DNA from: Natronohydrobacter thiooxidans
GTDB taxonomy: Bacteria > Pseudomonadota > Alphaproteobacteria > Rhodobacterales > Rhodobacteraceae
Reading direction: 5' to 3'
Assembly (NCBI RefSeq): GCF_001884735.1
Contig: NZ_MJAP01000002.1
Location: 62,001 to 126,000 of the forward strand
Length of the DNA stretch: 64,000 nt
This document shows, piece by piece, positions 1-7,924 of this stretch (position 1 is its first letter; each line of letters begins with the position of its first letter). A model generated the notes under the pieces. It did no database searches. It saw nothing but the letters and a program-made list of their open reading frames with translations, and was not told where the DNA came from. The position numbers and the translations under genes are program-made.

Positions 1-75
1 TGGTCACGGACAGCGTGCATAGGGAGAAAATGATGCTACAGGCCCTCTGGGGACAAACTGATCCGCCGATCCGTT

Positions 76-411
76 TTAATTGGGTTCGGGGCAGCCGCCA
101 GGCAAGCACAGGATATTGGACGTAAACGCGGGATCTTCATCTGGAAGCTCTAGGTCGTCGACAAAAAATCGCGTGCCGATGCTGCCTACAGCAGTGCCGA
201 CCGATCCGCTCTTTGGATCGCCGAAGGTGATTCCCCGAAATCCAGGCCCAGTCCCGATGGACAGGCTAACAGAATCTGTTCGAAAGCTGTCGCCTTCCGA
301 CGATCCGATGATCGCCATGCGAACTACTGTATTATCCGGTGGAAGGGCCGACGCCGCCCCCGCGAACCCAACAAGAATACACCCAGAAAATATCGTTATC
401 CTGATGCTCAT
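76..411 (-). CDS. Small secreted protein of unknown function
   Basis: I do not recognise this 111-residue protein. It begins with a short basic N-terminus, a hydrophobic stretch and an AASA cleavage-like site (about residues 1-22), so it is probably exported. The mature part is rich in Gly, Ser and Thr. Two cysteines near the C-terminus (LCLPGGC) could form a disulfide in the periplasm or outside the cell. A GAGGAG ribosome site precedes the ATG. The gene starts 27 bp after the stop of the 711-residue outer-membrane protein gene on the same strand, so the two are probably co-transcribed and may act together at the cell surface. Confidence 0.55.
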   Translation of the reverse strand: MSIRITIFSGCILVGFAGAASALPPDNTVVRMAIIGSSEGDSFRTDSVSLSIGTGPGFRGITFGDPKSGSVGTAVGSIGTRFFVDDLELPDEDPAFTSNILCLPGGCPEPN

Positions 412-438
412 CTAACTACTCCTCATTTTCACCGCCGC

Positions 439-2574
439 TCAAAACTGAGCCTGAAAACCCGCTTGAAAAATATTGTCTGTACTTCTTAGCCGGTCTCCAT
501 TCACCCCCGCACCAATATCATAGCGCGCACGAACATATTGTGCCCGGAATAACGGTGCGTCCGGTCTGTCGGAAAACCGATAGTTAAGGCCTATTGCGCC
601 CTCGATGAAAGATTTCTCAGTGGAGATTGGTGTAATTTGACTGCTTATGGAGAGCTGATTACCCGCGGCATAAGCAAAGCCAAGTGTTGTGCTTCTTGCC
701 CAATCTTGACCTTCATCACGGCTAAAACGTTGACGGGTCGTAAAGTCCATTGAGCCTTCGCGCCATCGTCCAACGATATCGGCGCGCGTATTGGCTCCAC
801 CAACAGTCAAACCACCATTGCCGAACAGTCGGGCACTATTATCAAGCCCTACGACCGCGCCCGCCCCCAGCGTGACTTGCCGTGTCGGGTTGATCGTAAA
901 GGTCCGGCTAGCGCGCAGCTCCGCCTCACTGAAATGATCTTGGTTTGGGTTAGCGTAGAGATCAAGTCGACCATAAGCATTCCACCCAGTTTCGGTTTGA
1001 AACGAGTAGTCCAGGCCGATATAGGCATTGGTTTTGTCGCCCAAGATCGCCCCCGCGTAGTAGCGCAGCATGCTTTCACCTCCGGTCCGATTGCCGTTAA
1101 CGGAAAGATGCGGCACAAGGCGATAACGTGTCGTATCCATAGTAGAAACGCGCCGCAACGCGTCCTGAGTGCTAACGTCAAGGCCTACCTGGATAAAAAG
1201 GTCGTCGATATTCTGAAATTCAAGATTGGTGATGGATTGGTCGAACTGATCAAAAACTGTTACACCTGTATCGAGTAGATCTTGAAACGGCGTGCCAAAT
1301 CCCCCCTGACGGAAAACCGGATCTGTGATGGACAACCGGTCACCCGTGGGGGTGAACTGCTCCCGCACTGACACACGCGTGTCGCGGACTGGCGACATCC
1401 CCATCCAGAAGCCCAGATATTGCGCCTCCGGCGTCTGTGCCGCCGACTGAGGTGGGGTTCGTGGATGACTTACCTTCGCGCGGCCAGTCTGAAACATGGT
1501 GAAGCTGCTTGCAGGAACGCGCGCGTTGTTAAGCGAGAAAAAAAGATTGTTTGAGACGCTCGTGACTGGCGTTCCGACCCTATAGGGCACAGAGGACGGG
1601 GCCGAAGGCAATAACCAAGCTGCGAGTTGCATAAGCACAAAGCGCGTGTCAACCTCGTCTCGATCAGGAATGATCAGCGCCCGCGTCGTCCTGGTCGCTG
1701 CTGCCTCGCGACTGTTGGACATCAGGGTCTGGTCGATCCGGCCAAGAGAGGGAACAATCCGGCGTTGGACCGTCTCAGTCCTAGTGCCGCGTATCGTTGC
1801 TACCGCCCCATCCTCGAACAGATTTGGTGCATCGATTGCGGAGAAGAAGCCCGCATTTGGCACGTTCATCGAAAGACCTACAAGGCCATCAGGATCCACG
1901 TCCTCGCCGCGCTGAAAGAAGTTCTCTGTTTGGAGAGAGTCGTGCAACTCTTGGCTGATGGTATCGCCAAAATCGGTAGTAATCAGAAATCCTGTAGGTG
2001 CGAGCGTGTCAGAGTCGACTGCACCGGGAATGGTCGCGACGCCGGGTGTGTAAGTGCAGTAATCATCAGCTTGTGACCCTGGCAAGATGCACTGCCCGGT
2101 GATGCTGTAATCGAGCTGAAGACCCAGAATTGCGCCGTTTCGCTCGATTGAGCGGGTCACCGTTCGTTGCCGATCGATGGCACGTAACTGGAAGACCCAG
2201 GCACGCTGAGCTGTTTCGAGCCGATTGCCGCCTTTTCCAATTGCAAGATGCTGGTTGATGTCAGTATTGAAGATGTAGTTGAACTCGCCGCCAGGGATCA
2301 GATTGCGGTTGTCTCCAAATTCAAACTCGCTATTTAGAATCCTTTTTTTGCCGAATTCAATCTGCGTGCTGTTAAATGACAAGCGAGACGCAAGTGGAGC
2401 TATCCCCACCTGCGGCCGGGTCGGCGACTGCAACGCGCCGGAGAACTCTGTCTCATCGATTAATCCCTCCGTGCCCGGTTGATTCTGGGCACTGACAGGC
2501 CAGACAAGAAGAAATGTTGTTATTACGAAAGGTAACCCTGTGCCCATGGTTGCAAAAGCGCTTCGTGTTACCAT
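439..2574 (-). CDS. Large outer-membrane protein, probable beta-barrel, function unknown
   Basis: This 711-residue protein has a signal peptide ending near VSAQ (about residue 29). It has no obvious soluble catalytic motif. The second half (about residues 490-711) has many alternating polar/aromatic strands typical of outer-membrane beta-barrels, and the chain ends in Phe, the usual BAM-recognition C-terminus. The N-terminal half, with a tyrosine/cysteine-containing region near residues 150-185, may be an extracellular or periplasmic domain. GGGAG lies about 7 bp before the ATG. It sits between two other genes for secreted proteins on the same strand. The substrate or partner cannot be read from the sequence. 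A surface channel, adhesin or polysaccharide-export component are all possible. Confidence 0.7.
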   Translation of the reverse strand: MVTRSAFATMGTGLPFVITTFLLVWPVSAQNQPGTEGLIDETEFSGALQSPTRPQVGIAPLASRLSFNSTQIEFGKKRILNSEFEFGDNRNLIPGGEFNYIFNTDINQHLAIGKGGNRLETAQRAWVFQLRAIDRQRTVTRSIERNGAILGLQLDYSITGQCILPGSQADDYCTYTPGVATIPGAVDSDTLAPTGFLITTDFGDTISQELHDSLQTENFFQRGEDVDPDGLVGLSMNVPNAGFFSAIDAPNLFEDGAVATIRGTRTETVQRRIVPSLGRIDQTLMSNSREAAATRTTRALIIPDRDEVDTRFVLMQLAAWLLPSAPSSVPYRVGTPVTSVSNNLFFSLNNARVPASSFTMFQTGRAKVSHPRTPPQSAAQTPEAQYLGFWMGMSPVRDTRVSVREQFTPTGDRLSITDPVFRQGGFGTPFQDLLDTGVTVFDQFDQSITNLEFQNIDDLFIQVGLDVSTQDALRRVSTMDTTRYRLVPHLSVNGNRTGGESMLRYYAGAILGDKTNAYIGLDYSFQTETGWNAYGRLDLYANPNQDHFSEAELRASRTFTINPTRQVTLGAGAVVGLDNSARLFGNGGLTVGGANTRADIVGRWREGSMDFTTRQRFSRDEGQDWARSTTLGFAYAAGNQLSISSQITPISTEKSFIEGAIGLNYRFSDRPDAPLFRAQYVRARYDIGAGVNGDRLRSTDNIFQAGFQAQF

Positions 2575-2653
2575 GGCGACACTCCCGGATGGAAAATTTT
2601 CAAATCATGACTTCGTCATAAAGCACGACTTCATATCACGCTTTAGTTCAACA

Positions 2654-2677
2654 CTCCGGCCGTGAAAGCGGCCGGAG
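2654..2677 (-). terminator. 8-bp GC-rich hairpin between two secreted-protein genes
   Basis: CTCCGGCC and GGCCGGAG form a perfect 8-bp stem around an 8-nt loop, downstream of the 2720-3355 gene and upstream of the 711-residue gene. In the direction of transcription no U-run follows. It may therefore be a partial terminator or an mRNA-stabilising hairpin that gives more of the first gene product than of the second, rather than a full terminator. Confidence 0.4.
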
Positions 2678-2719
2678 CAATTTATTTTCTCATAGAGACT
2701 TACTCTCTGCGGCGTCAGC

Positions 2720-3355
2720 TCAGCTCGCGCAAACCAGATTGATGTCACCCTCGACATCAACGGCAATAGCGACCACACCATTTGAGGGGTGATTGTTGAG
2801 ACGCACCTCACCAATTTGAGCGCCGCCAGTACCTGAAGTGGTCCGGAATGGCACTGTTGCAAGCGTGAAGCCAACCTCAGCGTTTTCGCAGAATTCCGCG
2901 ATCGACGTGCCAATCAGAGCTTCGATGCGCTCCACCTCGTCGTCAACGAACTGCTCCAGATCCTCCAGACCAACCTCAAGCGCGGCCAGACGACCGAGCA
3001 CATCATCAGATGCGCCAAAGCTGATGCTCGTCGTGTAACCAGAGCTATCAGGCGTCATCGTAACGGTTGGTGCCGAGCCGACAACCACTGTCGAACCGGC
3101 CGAAGTGGTTGCAGTCGTGGCCGTGCTGGCGCCAGCGGAAACAGCGCTGGAACCGATAGCAATTGAGGAGTTGAAGGTCCCAACAGTTCCATCGATTTGA
3201 CCACCGAGACCAGCATCGTCGACTGTAAAGCTGGTGGAGCCATCATTGAGAACAATGCCGATAGACGCGGCAACTGCAGAATCCTGGGCCGAAGCCACGC
3301 CCGGCACCACTAGAAGAAAACTAGCGGCGACCGCCATTGCGAACTTGTTTTGCAT
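2720..3355 (-). CDS. Secreted protein with predicted coiled coil, function unknown
   Basis: This 211-residue protein has a clear Sec signal peptide ending at ASAQ (about residue 24). A Ser/Thr/Gly/Val-rich low-complexity middle part (about 25-110) suggests repetitive beta structure. An acidic leucine-rich helical segment around residues 124-150 could form a coiled coil. Two cysteines (about residues 154 and 209) may pair after export. I do not recognise the family. It is the first gene of a three-gene minus-strand set (this gene, the 711-residue outer-membrane protein, a 111-residue secreted protein), with AGGAG upstream of the ATG. The set could build or decorate a cell-surface structure, but no function is shown. 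Confidence 0.65.
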   Translation of the reverse strand: MQNKFAMAVAASFLLVVPGVASAQDSAVAASIGIVLNDGSTSFTVDDAGLGGQIDGTVGTFNSSIAIGSSAVSAGASTATTATTSAGSTVVVGSAPTVTMTPDSSGYTTSISFGASDDVLGRLAALEVGLEDLEQFVDDEVERIEALIGTSIAEFCENAEVGFTLATVPFRTTSGTGGAQIGEVRLNNHPSNGVVAIAVDVEGDINLVCAS

Positions 3356-3825
3356 AATATTTCTATCTCCTGAAGGTGAAAAGATGTTTAGTCTCGCAGT
3401 TTCTAAACCGCGCCTCTAGACAATATCTTCGTCAGCAAACTGGCGCAATTTTGTTTTAAATAAAAAGAGGTGCAGTTTAGTCATATCGTCTTCACAATTG
3501 TAAATAAGGATTGAATCGTGCCCCCTAATCGGCGTCCAATATTGACCTCTCAAGAGCTGAAATCCCAACTTCGACACTTCTCTATGGGTTTGAGTCCGGT
3601 TTGGCGTTGCCGGGTTCAATGAAACAGAGGCTTTCCGAGTGTAGAAGGTTGGATTTTGGTGAAAGAAGTGTTGTGGCGTGTTGCAGTATTCTAAGATATT
3701 GATATATCGCGATGGCCCTTATGACATGGCGACATGTACACCAAGGTCACGAGATCAGGCCCCACCTTTTCAGCTTGGAGGGACCATCTCTCGCTGATGG
3801 CGCTCCGGATGGCTTTCCTGCCTGC
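3356..3825. other. A+T-rich intergenic region without convincing gene
   Basis: This 470-bp stretch holds the candidate promoter of the secreted-protein set and a weak 67-codon minus-strand frame (3416-3619) with no recognisable domain or good ribosome site. The first part is A+T-rich like the secreted-protein genes. From about 3.7 kb the composition changes to the GC-rich pattern of the rest of the window, which suggests a segment boundary near here. Confidence 0.5.
3420..3448 (-). promoter_or_regulatory. Candidate sigma70-type promoter of the secreted-protein set
   Basis: Read on the minus strand, TTGCGC and TATTGT are separated by exactly 17 bp in an A+T-rich stretch, about 57 bp before the ATG at 3355. 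The match to consensus is moderate in both boxes, and no other promoter in the gap looked better by eye. Confidence 0.3.
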
Positions 3826-4224
3826 TCAGGCGTGGGCGGTTGCCTCGATCTCGAACATCAGGCCGGGAATGGCCAGCGCTGTCACTCCGACCAGCGTCAT
3901 CGCAGGGGTGTTCTGCACGGCCCCAAACCGCCTGCCCAACAGATCGAAATTCTTCAGCGCCTCGTCCACATCTGTCGCGTAGATCCCAAGGCGGGTGACA
4001 TGGCTCAGGTCCATGCCTGCGCTTTCAAGGATCGCGGCCAGGTTGTCCAGTGCAAGCCCGATCTGGGCACGCATATCGCCCGGGTGCTGTGGATGGCCCC
4101 GTGCATCAACCGCCGTCTGGCCAGAGCAAGTCAATTGACGTGTTGCGCCCGTTATGAGTTCGGCCTGATTATAGCCCAGTTTCAGCGACCAGTCCCAGGG
4201 GTTGACGGCTCTGCGTTGCATCAT
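3826..4224 (-). CDS. RidA/YjgF/UK114-family protein
   Basis: The 132-residue protein matches the RidA (YjgF/YER057c/UK114) family in length and pattern. It has the early SGQTAVD segment, the central QIGLALDNLAAIL helix and the MTLVGVTAL strand before a C-terminal Glu (IEATA). RidA proteins hydrolyse reactive enamine/imine intermediates made by PLP enzymes, or act in specialised catabolic steps. The usual catalytic Arg of archetypal RidA is not obvious in its normal place, so this is probably another Rid subfamily with an uncertain reaction. AGGAG precedes the ATG. The gene diverges from a WYL-type regulator across an 83-bp gap with a strong inverted repeat, so it is likely that regulator's target. 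Confidence 0.85.
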   Translation of the reverse strand: MMQRRAVNPWDWSLKLGYNQAELITGATRQLTCSGQTAVDARGHPQHPGDMRAQIGLALDNLAAILESAGMDLSHVTRLGIYATDVDEALKNFDLLGRRFGAVQNTPAMTLVGVTALAIPGLMFEIEATAHA

Positions 4225-4261
4225 GAGGTCTCCTTTGTGATGTCCATGCAGACCCTATGGA

Positions 4262-4293
4262 ATGAAATGGTGCCATATTCTGGCACCTTTCAT
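4262..4293. promoter_or_regulatory. Operator-like inverted repeat between RidA gene and WYL regulator
   Basis: GGTGCCA-TATTC-TGGCACC is a perfect 7-bp inverted repeat with a 5-bp spacer. The symmetry extends outward (ATGAAA / TTTCAT) apart from one extra T in the left arm. It lies between the two divergent start codons, ending 14 bp before the regulator ATG, which is a natural place for autoregulation and for control of the RidA gene. Confidence 0.6.
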
Positions 4294-4307
4294 GCTATGC
4301 TGCCCAA

Positions 4308-5027
4308 ATGAATATTCGCGCGCGCCAGGATGCCATTCTCCGCCACCTTCGCCGCTCCGGCGCGGCGACTGTCGATGTACTTGCCTCCGAGGTTGGTGTG
4401 TCGCGGCGCACAGTGCTGCGCGATATTGTGGCCCTTCGTGATGAAGGCTTTGTCATTCACGGTGAGCCCGGGCGCGGTGGGGGGCTGCAACTTGATCCAC
4501 AATCGATGCAGACGACAACGCGGCTTGCTGTGGCCGAGGTCTTTGCCCTGCTGATCAGCGTGGCCACGATGCGCGCCGCTGGATATTTGCCTTTCGCGGG
4601 CCTTGCGGATGCGGGCCTCGCGAAGATCGAAAAGACCCTACCGCCCGAGAAAACCCGCGATCTGCGCCGGTTTCTGAATTGCCTGCATGTGGGCCGGGTT
4701 TCACCGCTTCAGGATCTGTCGGACATGGGCGCTATCGACCCGGATCTTTTGCCCGCCTTCGAGACTGCGTTTCTGGATCGCCTATACTTGCGGTTTGACT
4801 ACCACGACGCCAAGGGGCGAAAGACGACCCGCGAGGTCGAGCCGCAGGCCATGTTGATCCTGCCGCCCTTGTGGTATCTGGTGGCATGGGATCCAGCCCG
4901 CGCGGATTTCCGGCATTTCCGGATGGACCGGATCAGCAACCCGTCTGTCGTCAGCGGGACGCGGTTTCGACAGCGCCATGTGCCCTTTGATCAGGACGTC
5001 TGCCCCTATACCAGTTTGCGACTATGA
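4308..5027 (+). CDS. YafY-type HTH/WYL-domain transcriptional regulator
   Basis: The 239-residue protein has an N-terminal DeoR/HTH_11-like winged helix (about residues 3-60, with DVLASEVGVSRRTVLRDI as the recognition region). A linker and a WYL-type sensor domain follow in the C-terminal half, where PLWYLVAWDP and FRHFRMDRI are typical. WYL proteins bind ligands or nucleic acid and regulate neighbouring genes. It is divergent from the RidA-family gene, with a near-perfect inverted repeat just upstream of its own start, so autoregulation and control of the RidA gene are likely. The inducer is unknown. Its 230-bp distance from the sugar importer downstream makes control of that operon less likely. 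Confidence 0.85.
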   Translation: MNIRARQDAILRHLRRSGAATVDVLASEVGVSRRTVLRDIVALRDEGFVIHGEPGRGGGLQLDPQSMQTTTRLAVAEVFALLISVATMRAAGYLPFAGLADAGLAKIEKTLPPEKTRDLRRFLNCLHVGRVSPLQDLSDMGAIDPDLLPAFETAFLDRLYLRFDYHDAKGRKTTREVEPQAMLILPPLWYLVAWDPARADFRHFRMDRISNPSVVSGTRFRQRHVPFDQDVCPYTSLRL

Positions 5028-5196
5028 GGATCACCGCGCAAGTACAGTGCTGGCGATCTTTCCTGGCCCATGCGCTTGGACTGGCCCCCCGCCGGGTCAG
5101 GTCTCACTGACAATCAACACCGACAGTCCCAAGCTGGGTCGCGTCGATCTCGCGCTTTTCTGCTGGGTGACCGGGAAAAAACATTGCCGGAATGTA

Positions 5197-5209
5197 TATA
5201 ATAGTATTA
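5197..5209 (+). promoter_or_regulatory. -10-like box overlapping a palindrome upstream of ytfQ-like gene
   Basis: TATAAT (5197-5202) is a perfect -10 box about 57 bp before the ytfQ-like ATG. No strong -35 box is seen at 17 bp. The perfect palindrome TAATA-G-TATTA (5199-5209) overlaps it and could be the operator for the FadR-type regulator at the end of the operon. Confidence 0.4.
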
Positions 5210-5258
5210 ATTGATTCGAGGTCCAGTCGGGGCCAGTGAGATCTTGGGAGGATTTCCA

Positions 5259-6212
5259 ATGTTTAGAAGAACTCTGATGGCCAGCGTGGCCGTCACGATG
5301 CTTGGTGCCGTATCAGCACATGCACAGACAATCGGCTTTTCGCAGATCGGCTCTGAATCCGGCTGGCGCGCTGCCGAAACCACTGTGACACTGCAGGAGG
5401 CCGAACGCCGCGGCATTGATCTGCGGTTCTCGGATGCCCAGCAGCGGCAAGAAAACCAGATTGCCGCGATGCGGTCATTCATCGCGCAAGGCGTTGACGC
5501 GATTCTGGTAGCCCCGGTGGTCGCAACCGGCTGGGATTCTGTGCTGGAAGAGGCAGCTGAAGCTGAAATCCCCGTTGTCCTTCTGGACCGTATGGTCGAC
5601 AGCTCGCCCGATCTGTACCTGACTGCAGTCGGGTCCGACCTGGTGCATGAAGGCCGTGTTGCAGGCGAATGGCTGGTCGAGGCTGTGAATGGCGCCGATT
5701 GCCGTGTGGTCGAGTTGCAGGGCACCACAGGCTCTTCCCCTGCTATCGACCGCAAGAACGGTTTTGAGCAGGGCATCGCGGGTGCTGACAATATCCAGAT
5801 CGTGCGCAGCCAGACCGGCGATTTCACCCGCACGCGTGGCAAGGAAGTGATGGAAAGCTTCCTTCAGGCTGAGAACGGCGGTGCGGATATCTGCGCGCTC
5901 TATGCCCATAACGACGACATGGCTGTCGGTGCCATTCAGGCCATCAAAGAGGCCGGTCTGAAGCCGGGTGAGGATATTCTGGTGGTATCGATTGACGCCG
6001 TGCCCGACATCTTTCTGGCGCTGGCGGCGGGCGAAGCGAATGCTACGGTGGAATTGACGCCGAACATGGCAGGCCCCGCATTTGATGCATTGGAGGCATA
6101 TTTCGCCGATGGCACGCTGCCCGAAAAGTTCATCCAGACGGAATCGCGGCTTTATACGCAGGCCGATGATCCTGCCGCCCAGTATGAGGGCCGCAAAGAT
6201 CTGGGGTACTGA
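5259..6212 (+). CDS. ytfQ: Sugar ABC transporter substrate-binding protein, YtfQ-like
   Basis: The 317-residue periplasmic binding protein has a Sec signal peptide ending near AHAQ and a Peripla_BP_4-type two-lobed fold. It resembles E. coli YtfQ, which binds galactofuranose: IGFSQIGSESGWR near the N-terminus, the repeated R/D/N sugar contacts, and AHNDDMAVGAIQA. I placed the start at 5259, not at the upstream in-frame codon, because GGGAGGA sits 7 bp before it and the signal peptide begins directly there. It is followed by the ATPase and two permeases in the same order as E. coli ytfQRT-yjfF. The sugar imported here may be galactofuranose or a related furanose. Confidence 0.9.
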   Translation: MFRRTLMASVAVTMLGAVSAHAQTIGFSQIGSESGWRAAETTVTLQEAERRGIDLRFSDAQQRQENQIAAMRSFIAQGVDAILVAPVVATGWDSVLEEAAEAEIPVVLLDRMVDSSPDLYLTAVGSDLVHEGRVAGEWLVEAVNGADCRVVELQGTTGSSPAIDRKNGFEQGIAGADNIQIVRSQTGDFTRTRGKEVMESFLQAENGGADICALYAHNDDMAVGAIQAIKEAGLKPGEDILVVSIDAVPDIFLALAAGEANATVELTPNMAGPAFDALEAYFADGTLPEKFIQTESRLYTQADDPAAQYEGRKDLGY

Positions 6213-6231
6213 ACCCAAAATTGAACCATGT

Positions 6232-6263
6232 CCGGGGCGCGCGACGTTCATGCCGCGTCCCGG
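6232..6263 (+). terminator. Hairpin after the binding-protein gene
   Basis: CCGGGGCGCG pairs with CGCGTCCCGG (one G-T wobble) around a 12-nt loop, 20 bp after the ytfQ-like stop. No T-run follows. Such hairpins behind binding-protein genes usually give partial termination or 3'-end protection, so the periplasmic protein is made in excess over the membrane parts. Confidence 0.45.
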
Positions 6264-6394
6264 CTACCGGCGTTCCGTTGCACAAGGCAGAACGCAAGTT
6301 GTGACGCAACACAGCCGGTTTGCATAGGATAACGGGTAACATAATACAGGGTTACAGCGGGCGTGCTGTGGCTGCATGATCTGCGAGGCACCCG

Positions 6395-7924
6395 ATGCTG
6401 TTGTCGACACGTGATCTGACCAAGGCATTTCCCGGCACAAAGGCGCTGGACGCTGTCGATTTTGACCTGAAAGCGGGCGAGGTGCATGCGCTGCTTGGTG
6501 AAAACGGTGCGGGGAAGTCTACCCTGATCAAATGCCTTACCGGTGCATATCGGCGCGATTCGGGTGATATCCTGTTCGAAGGCCAGCCGATATTTCCGCA
6601 AAGCACGCTGGAAGCACAGGCCATCGGCATCGGCACTGTCTATCAGGAGGTCAATCTTCTGCCCAACCTGACAGTGGCAGAAAACCTGACGCTGGGTCAT
6701 CAACCGCGCCGCTTTGGTATCATTCATCCGCGCGCAATGCGGGCACAGGCCGAAGACATGCTGGCGGGCTATGGCCTCGATATCGATGTGCGGCGGCCGC
6801 TGGAATATTATTCGGTTGCTGTGCAGCAGATCATTGCTATTGCCCGCGCTGTGCATTTGTCAGGCCGCGTTCTGATCCTGGATGAACCCACCGCAAGCCT
6901 TGATGCGCGCGAGGTCCAGATGCTGTTTGATGTCATCCGTGATCTGCGAAAGCGCGGTCTGGGGATCATCTTCATCTCGCATTTTCTGGATCAGGTCTAT
7001 GACATTTCTGACCGTCTGACCATCTTGCGCAATGGTCGTCATATCGCCACCCATCCCGCAGCGGAGCTGGACCGGATGCAGCTTATCACCCTGATGCTGG
7101 GTCATGAATTGCAACACGAAACCGCCACCCGCCACCGCCCGGCAGTGGATCCCACTGATGCCATCCGGTTCTCTGGAATGGGTCGGCGCGGGCGGATCGC
7201 GCCGTTTGACCTGACCGTCCATAAAGGTGAGGTGATCGGCATGGCCGGGCTATTGGGGTCAGGGCGCACCGAAAGCGCGGAAGTTCTGTTCGGCGCGGTG
7301 CCCGGCGACAGCGGTACTGCCGAAGATACCAACGGGCCGGTTGATCTGCGCAATCCGCGCGCGGCCATCGCTGCAGGCTTCGCCTTCGCGCCCGAAGACC
7401 GCAAGACCGAGGGTATCATTGCGGAGCTGAGCGTGCGCGAAAACATCATTCTGGCGCTACAGGCGCGGCGCGGTTGGGCGCGCCCGATCCCGCAGGCAGA
7501 ACAGAGCCGCATGGCGAATGACTATATCAAGCGCCTCGATATCCGCACGCCGGATGCTGACAAGCCCGTGGGCCTGCTCTCGGGCGGGAACCAGCAAAAG
7601 GTCATCCTTGCACGCTGGCTCGCCATCAACCCGCGGTTTCTGATCCTGGACGAACCGACGCGCGGTATTGATGTGGGCGCACATGCCGAAATTCTGCGGC
7701 TGATCGAGGATGTGGTGGCGCAAGGCATGTCGATCCTCGTGATCTCGTCGGAACTTGATGAACTTGTGGCCGTGTCGCACCGGGTCATCGTGGTGCGTGA
7801 CCGCCAGCATGTATCGCAACTGACGGGGGAGGATGTGACCACGGACACAATTGTTCGCGCCATCGCCGCCCCCGAAGCTGAACCCGGTTCCGACAGCGCT
7901 GCTACCCGCGAGGTCATGGCATGA
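6395..7924 (+). CDS. ytfR: Sugar ABC transporter ATP-binding protein, YtfR-like
   Basis: The 509-residue protein is a tandem-domain sugar ABC ATPase (MglA/RbsA/YtfR type). Domain 1 (about 1-245) has Walker A GENGAGKST, a degenerate signature (YSVAVQQ) normal for this subfamily, and Walker B VLILDEPTAS. Domain 2 (about 255-500) has SGGNQQKV and LILDEPTRG. Domain 2 lacks a canonical Walker A, which is also usual in this family. It powers import through the two permeases that follow. Its stop overlaps the start of the first permease (ATGA). The 182 bp between it and ytfQ contain a hairpin and a GTAAC/GTTAC inverted repeat. Confidence 0.92.
   Translation: MLLSTRDLTKAFPGTKALDAVDFDLKAGEVHALLGENGAGKSTLIKCLTGAYRRDSGDILFEGQPIFPQSTLEAQAIGIGTVYQEVNLLPNLTVAENLTLGHQPRRFGIIHPRAMRAQAEDMLAGYGLDIDVRRPLEYYSVAVQQIIAIARAVHLSGRVLILDEPTASLDAREVQMLFDVIRDLRKRGLGIIFISHFLDQVYDISDRLTILRNGRHIATHPAAELDRMQLITLMLGHELQHETATRHRPAVDPTDAIRFSGMGRRGRIAPFDLTVHKGEVIGMAGLLGSGRTESAEVLFGAVPGDSGTAEDTNGPVDLRNPRAAIAAGFAFAPEDRKTEGIIAELSVRENIILALQARRGWARPIPQAEQSRMANDYIKRLDIRTPDADKPVGLLSGGNQQKVILARWLAINPRFLILDEPTRGIDVGAHAEILRLIEDVVAQGMSILVISSELDELVAVSHRVIVVRDRQHVSQLTGEDVTTDTIVRAIAAPEAEPGSDSAATREVMA

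Noticed and set aside
3416..3619. 67-codon minus-strand frame in the A+T-rich gap
   Set aside because: No recognisable domain or good ribosome site, and it overlaps the candidate promoter of the secreted-protein set.
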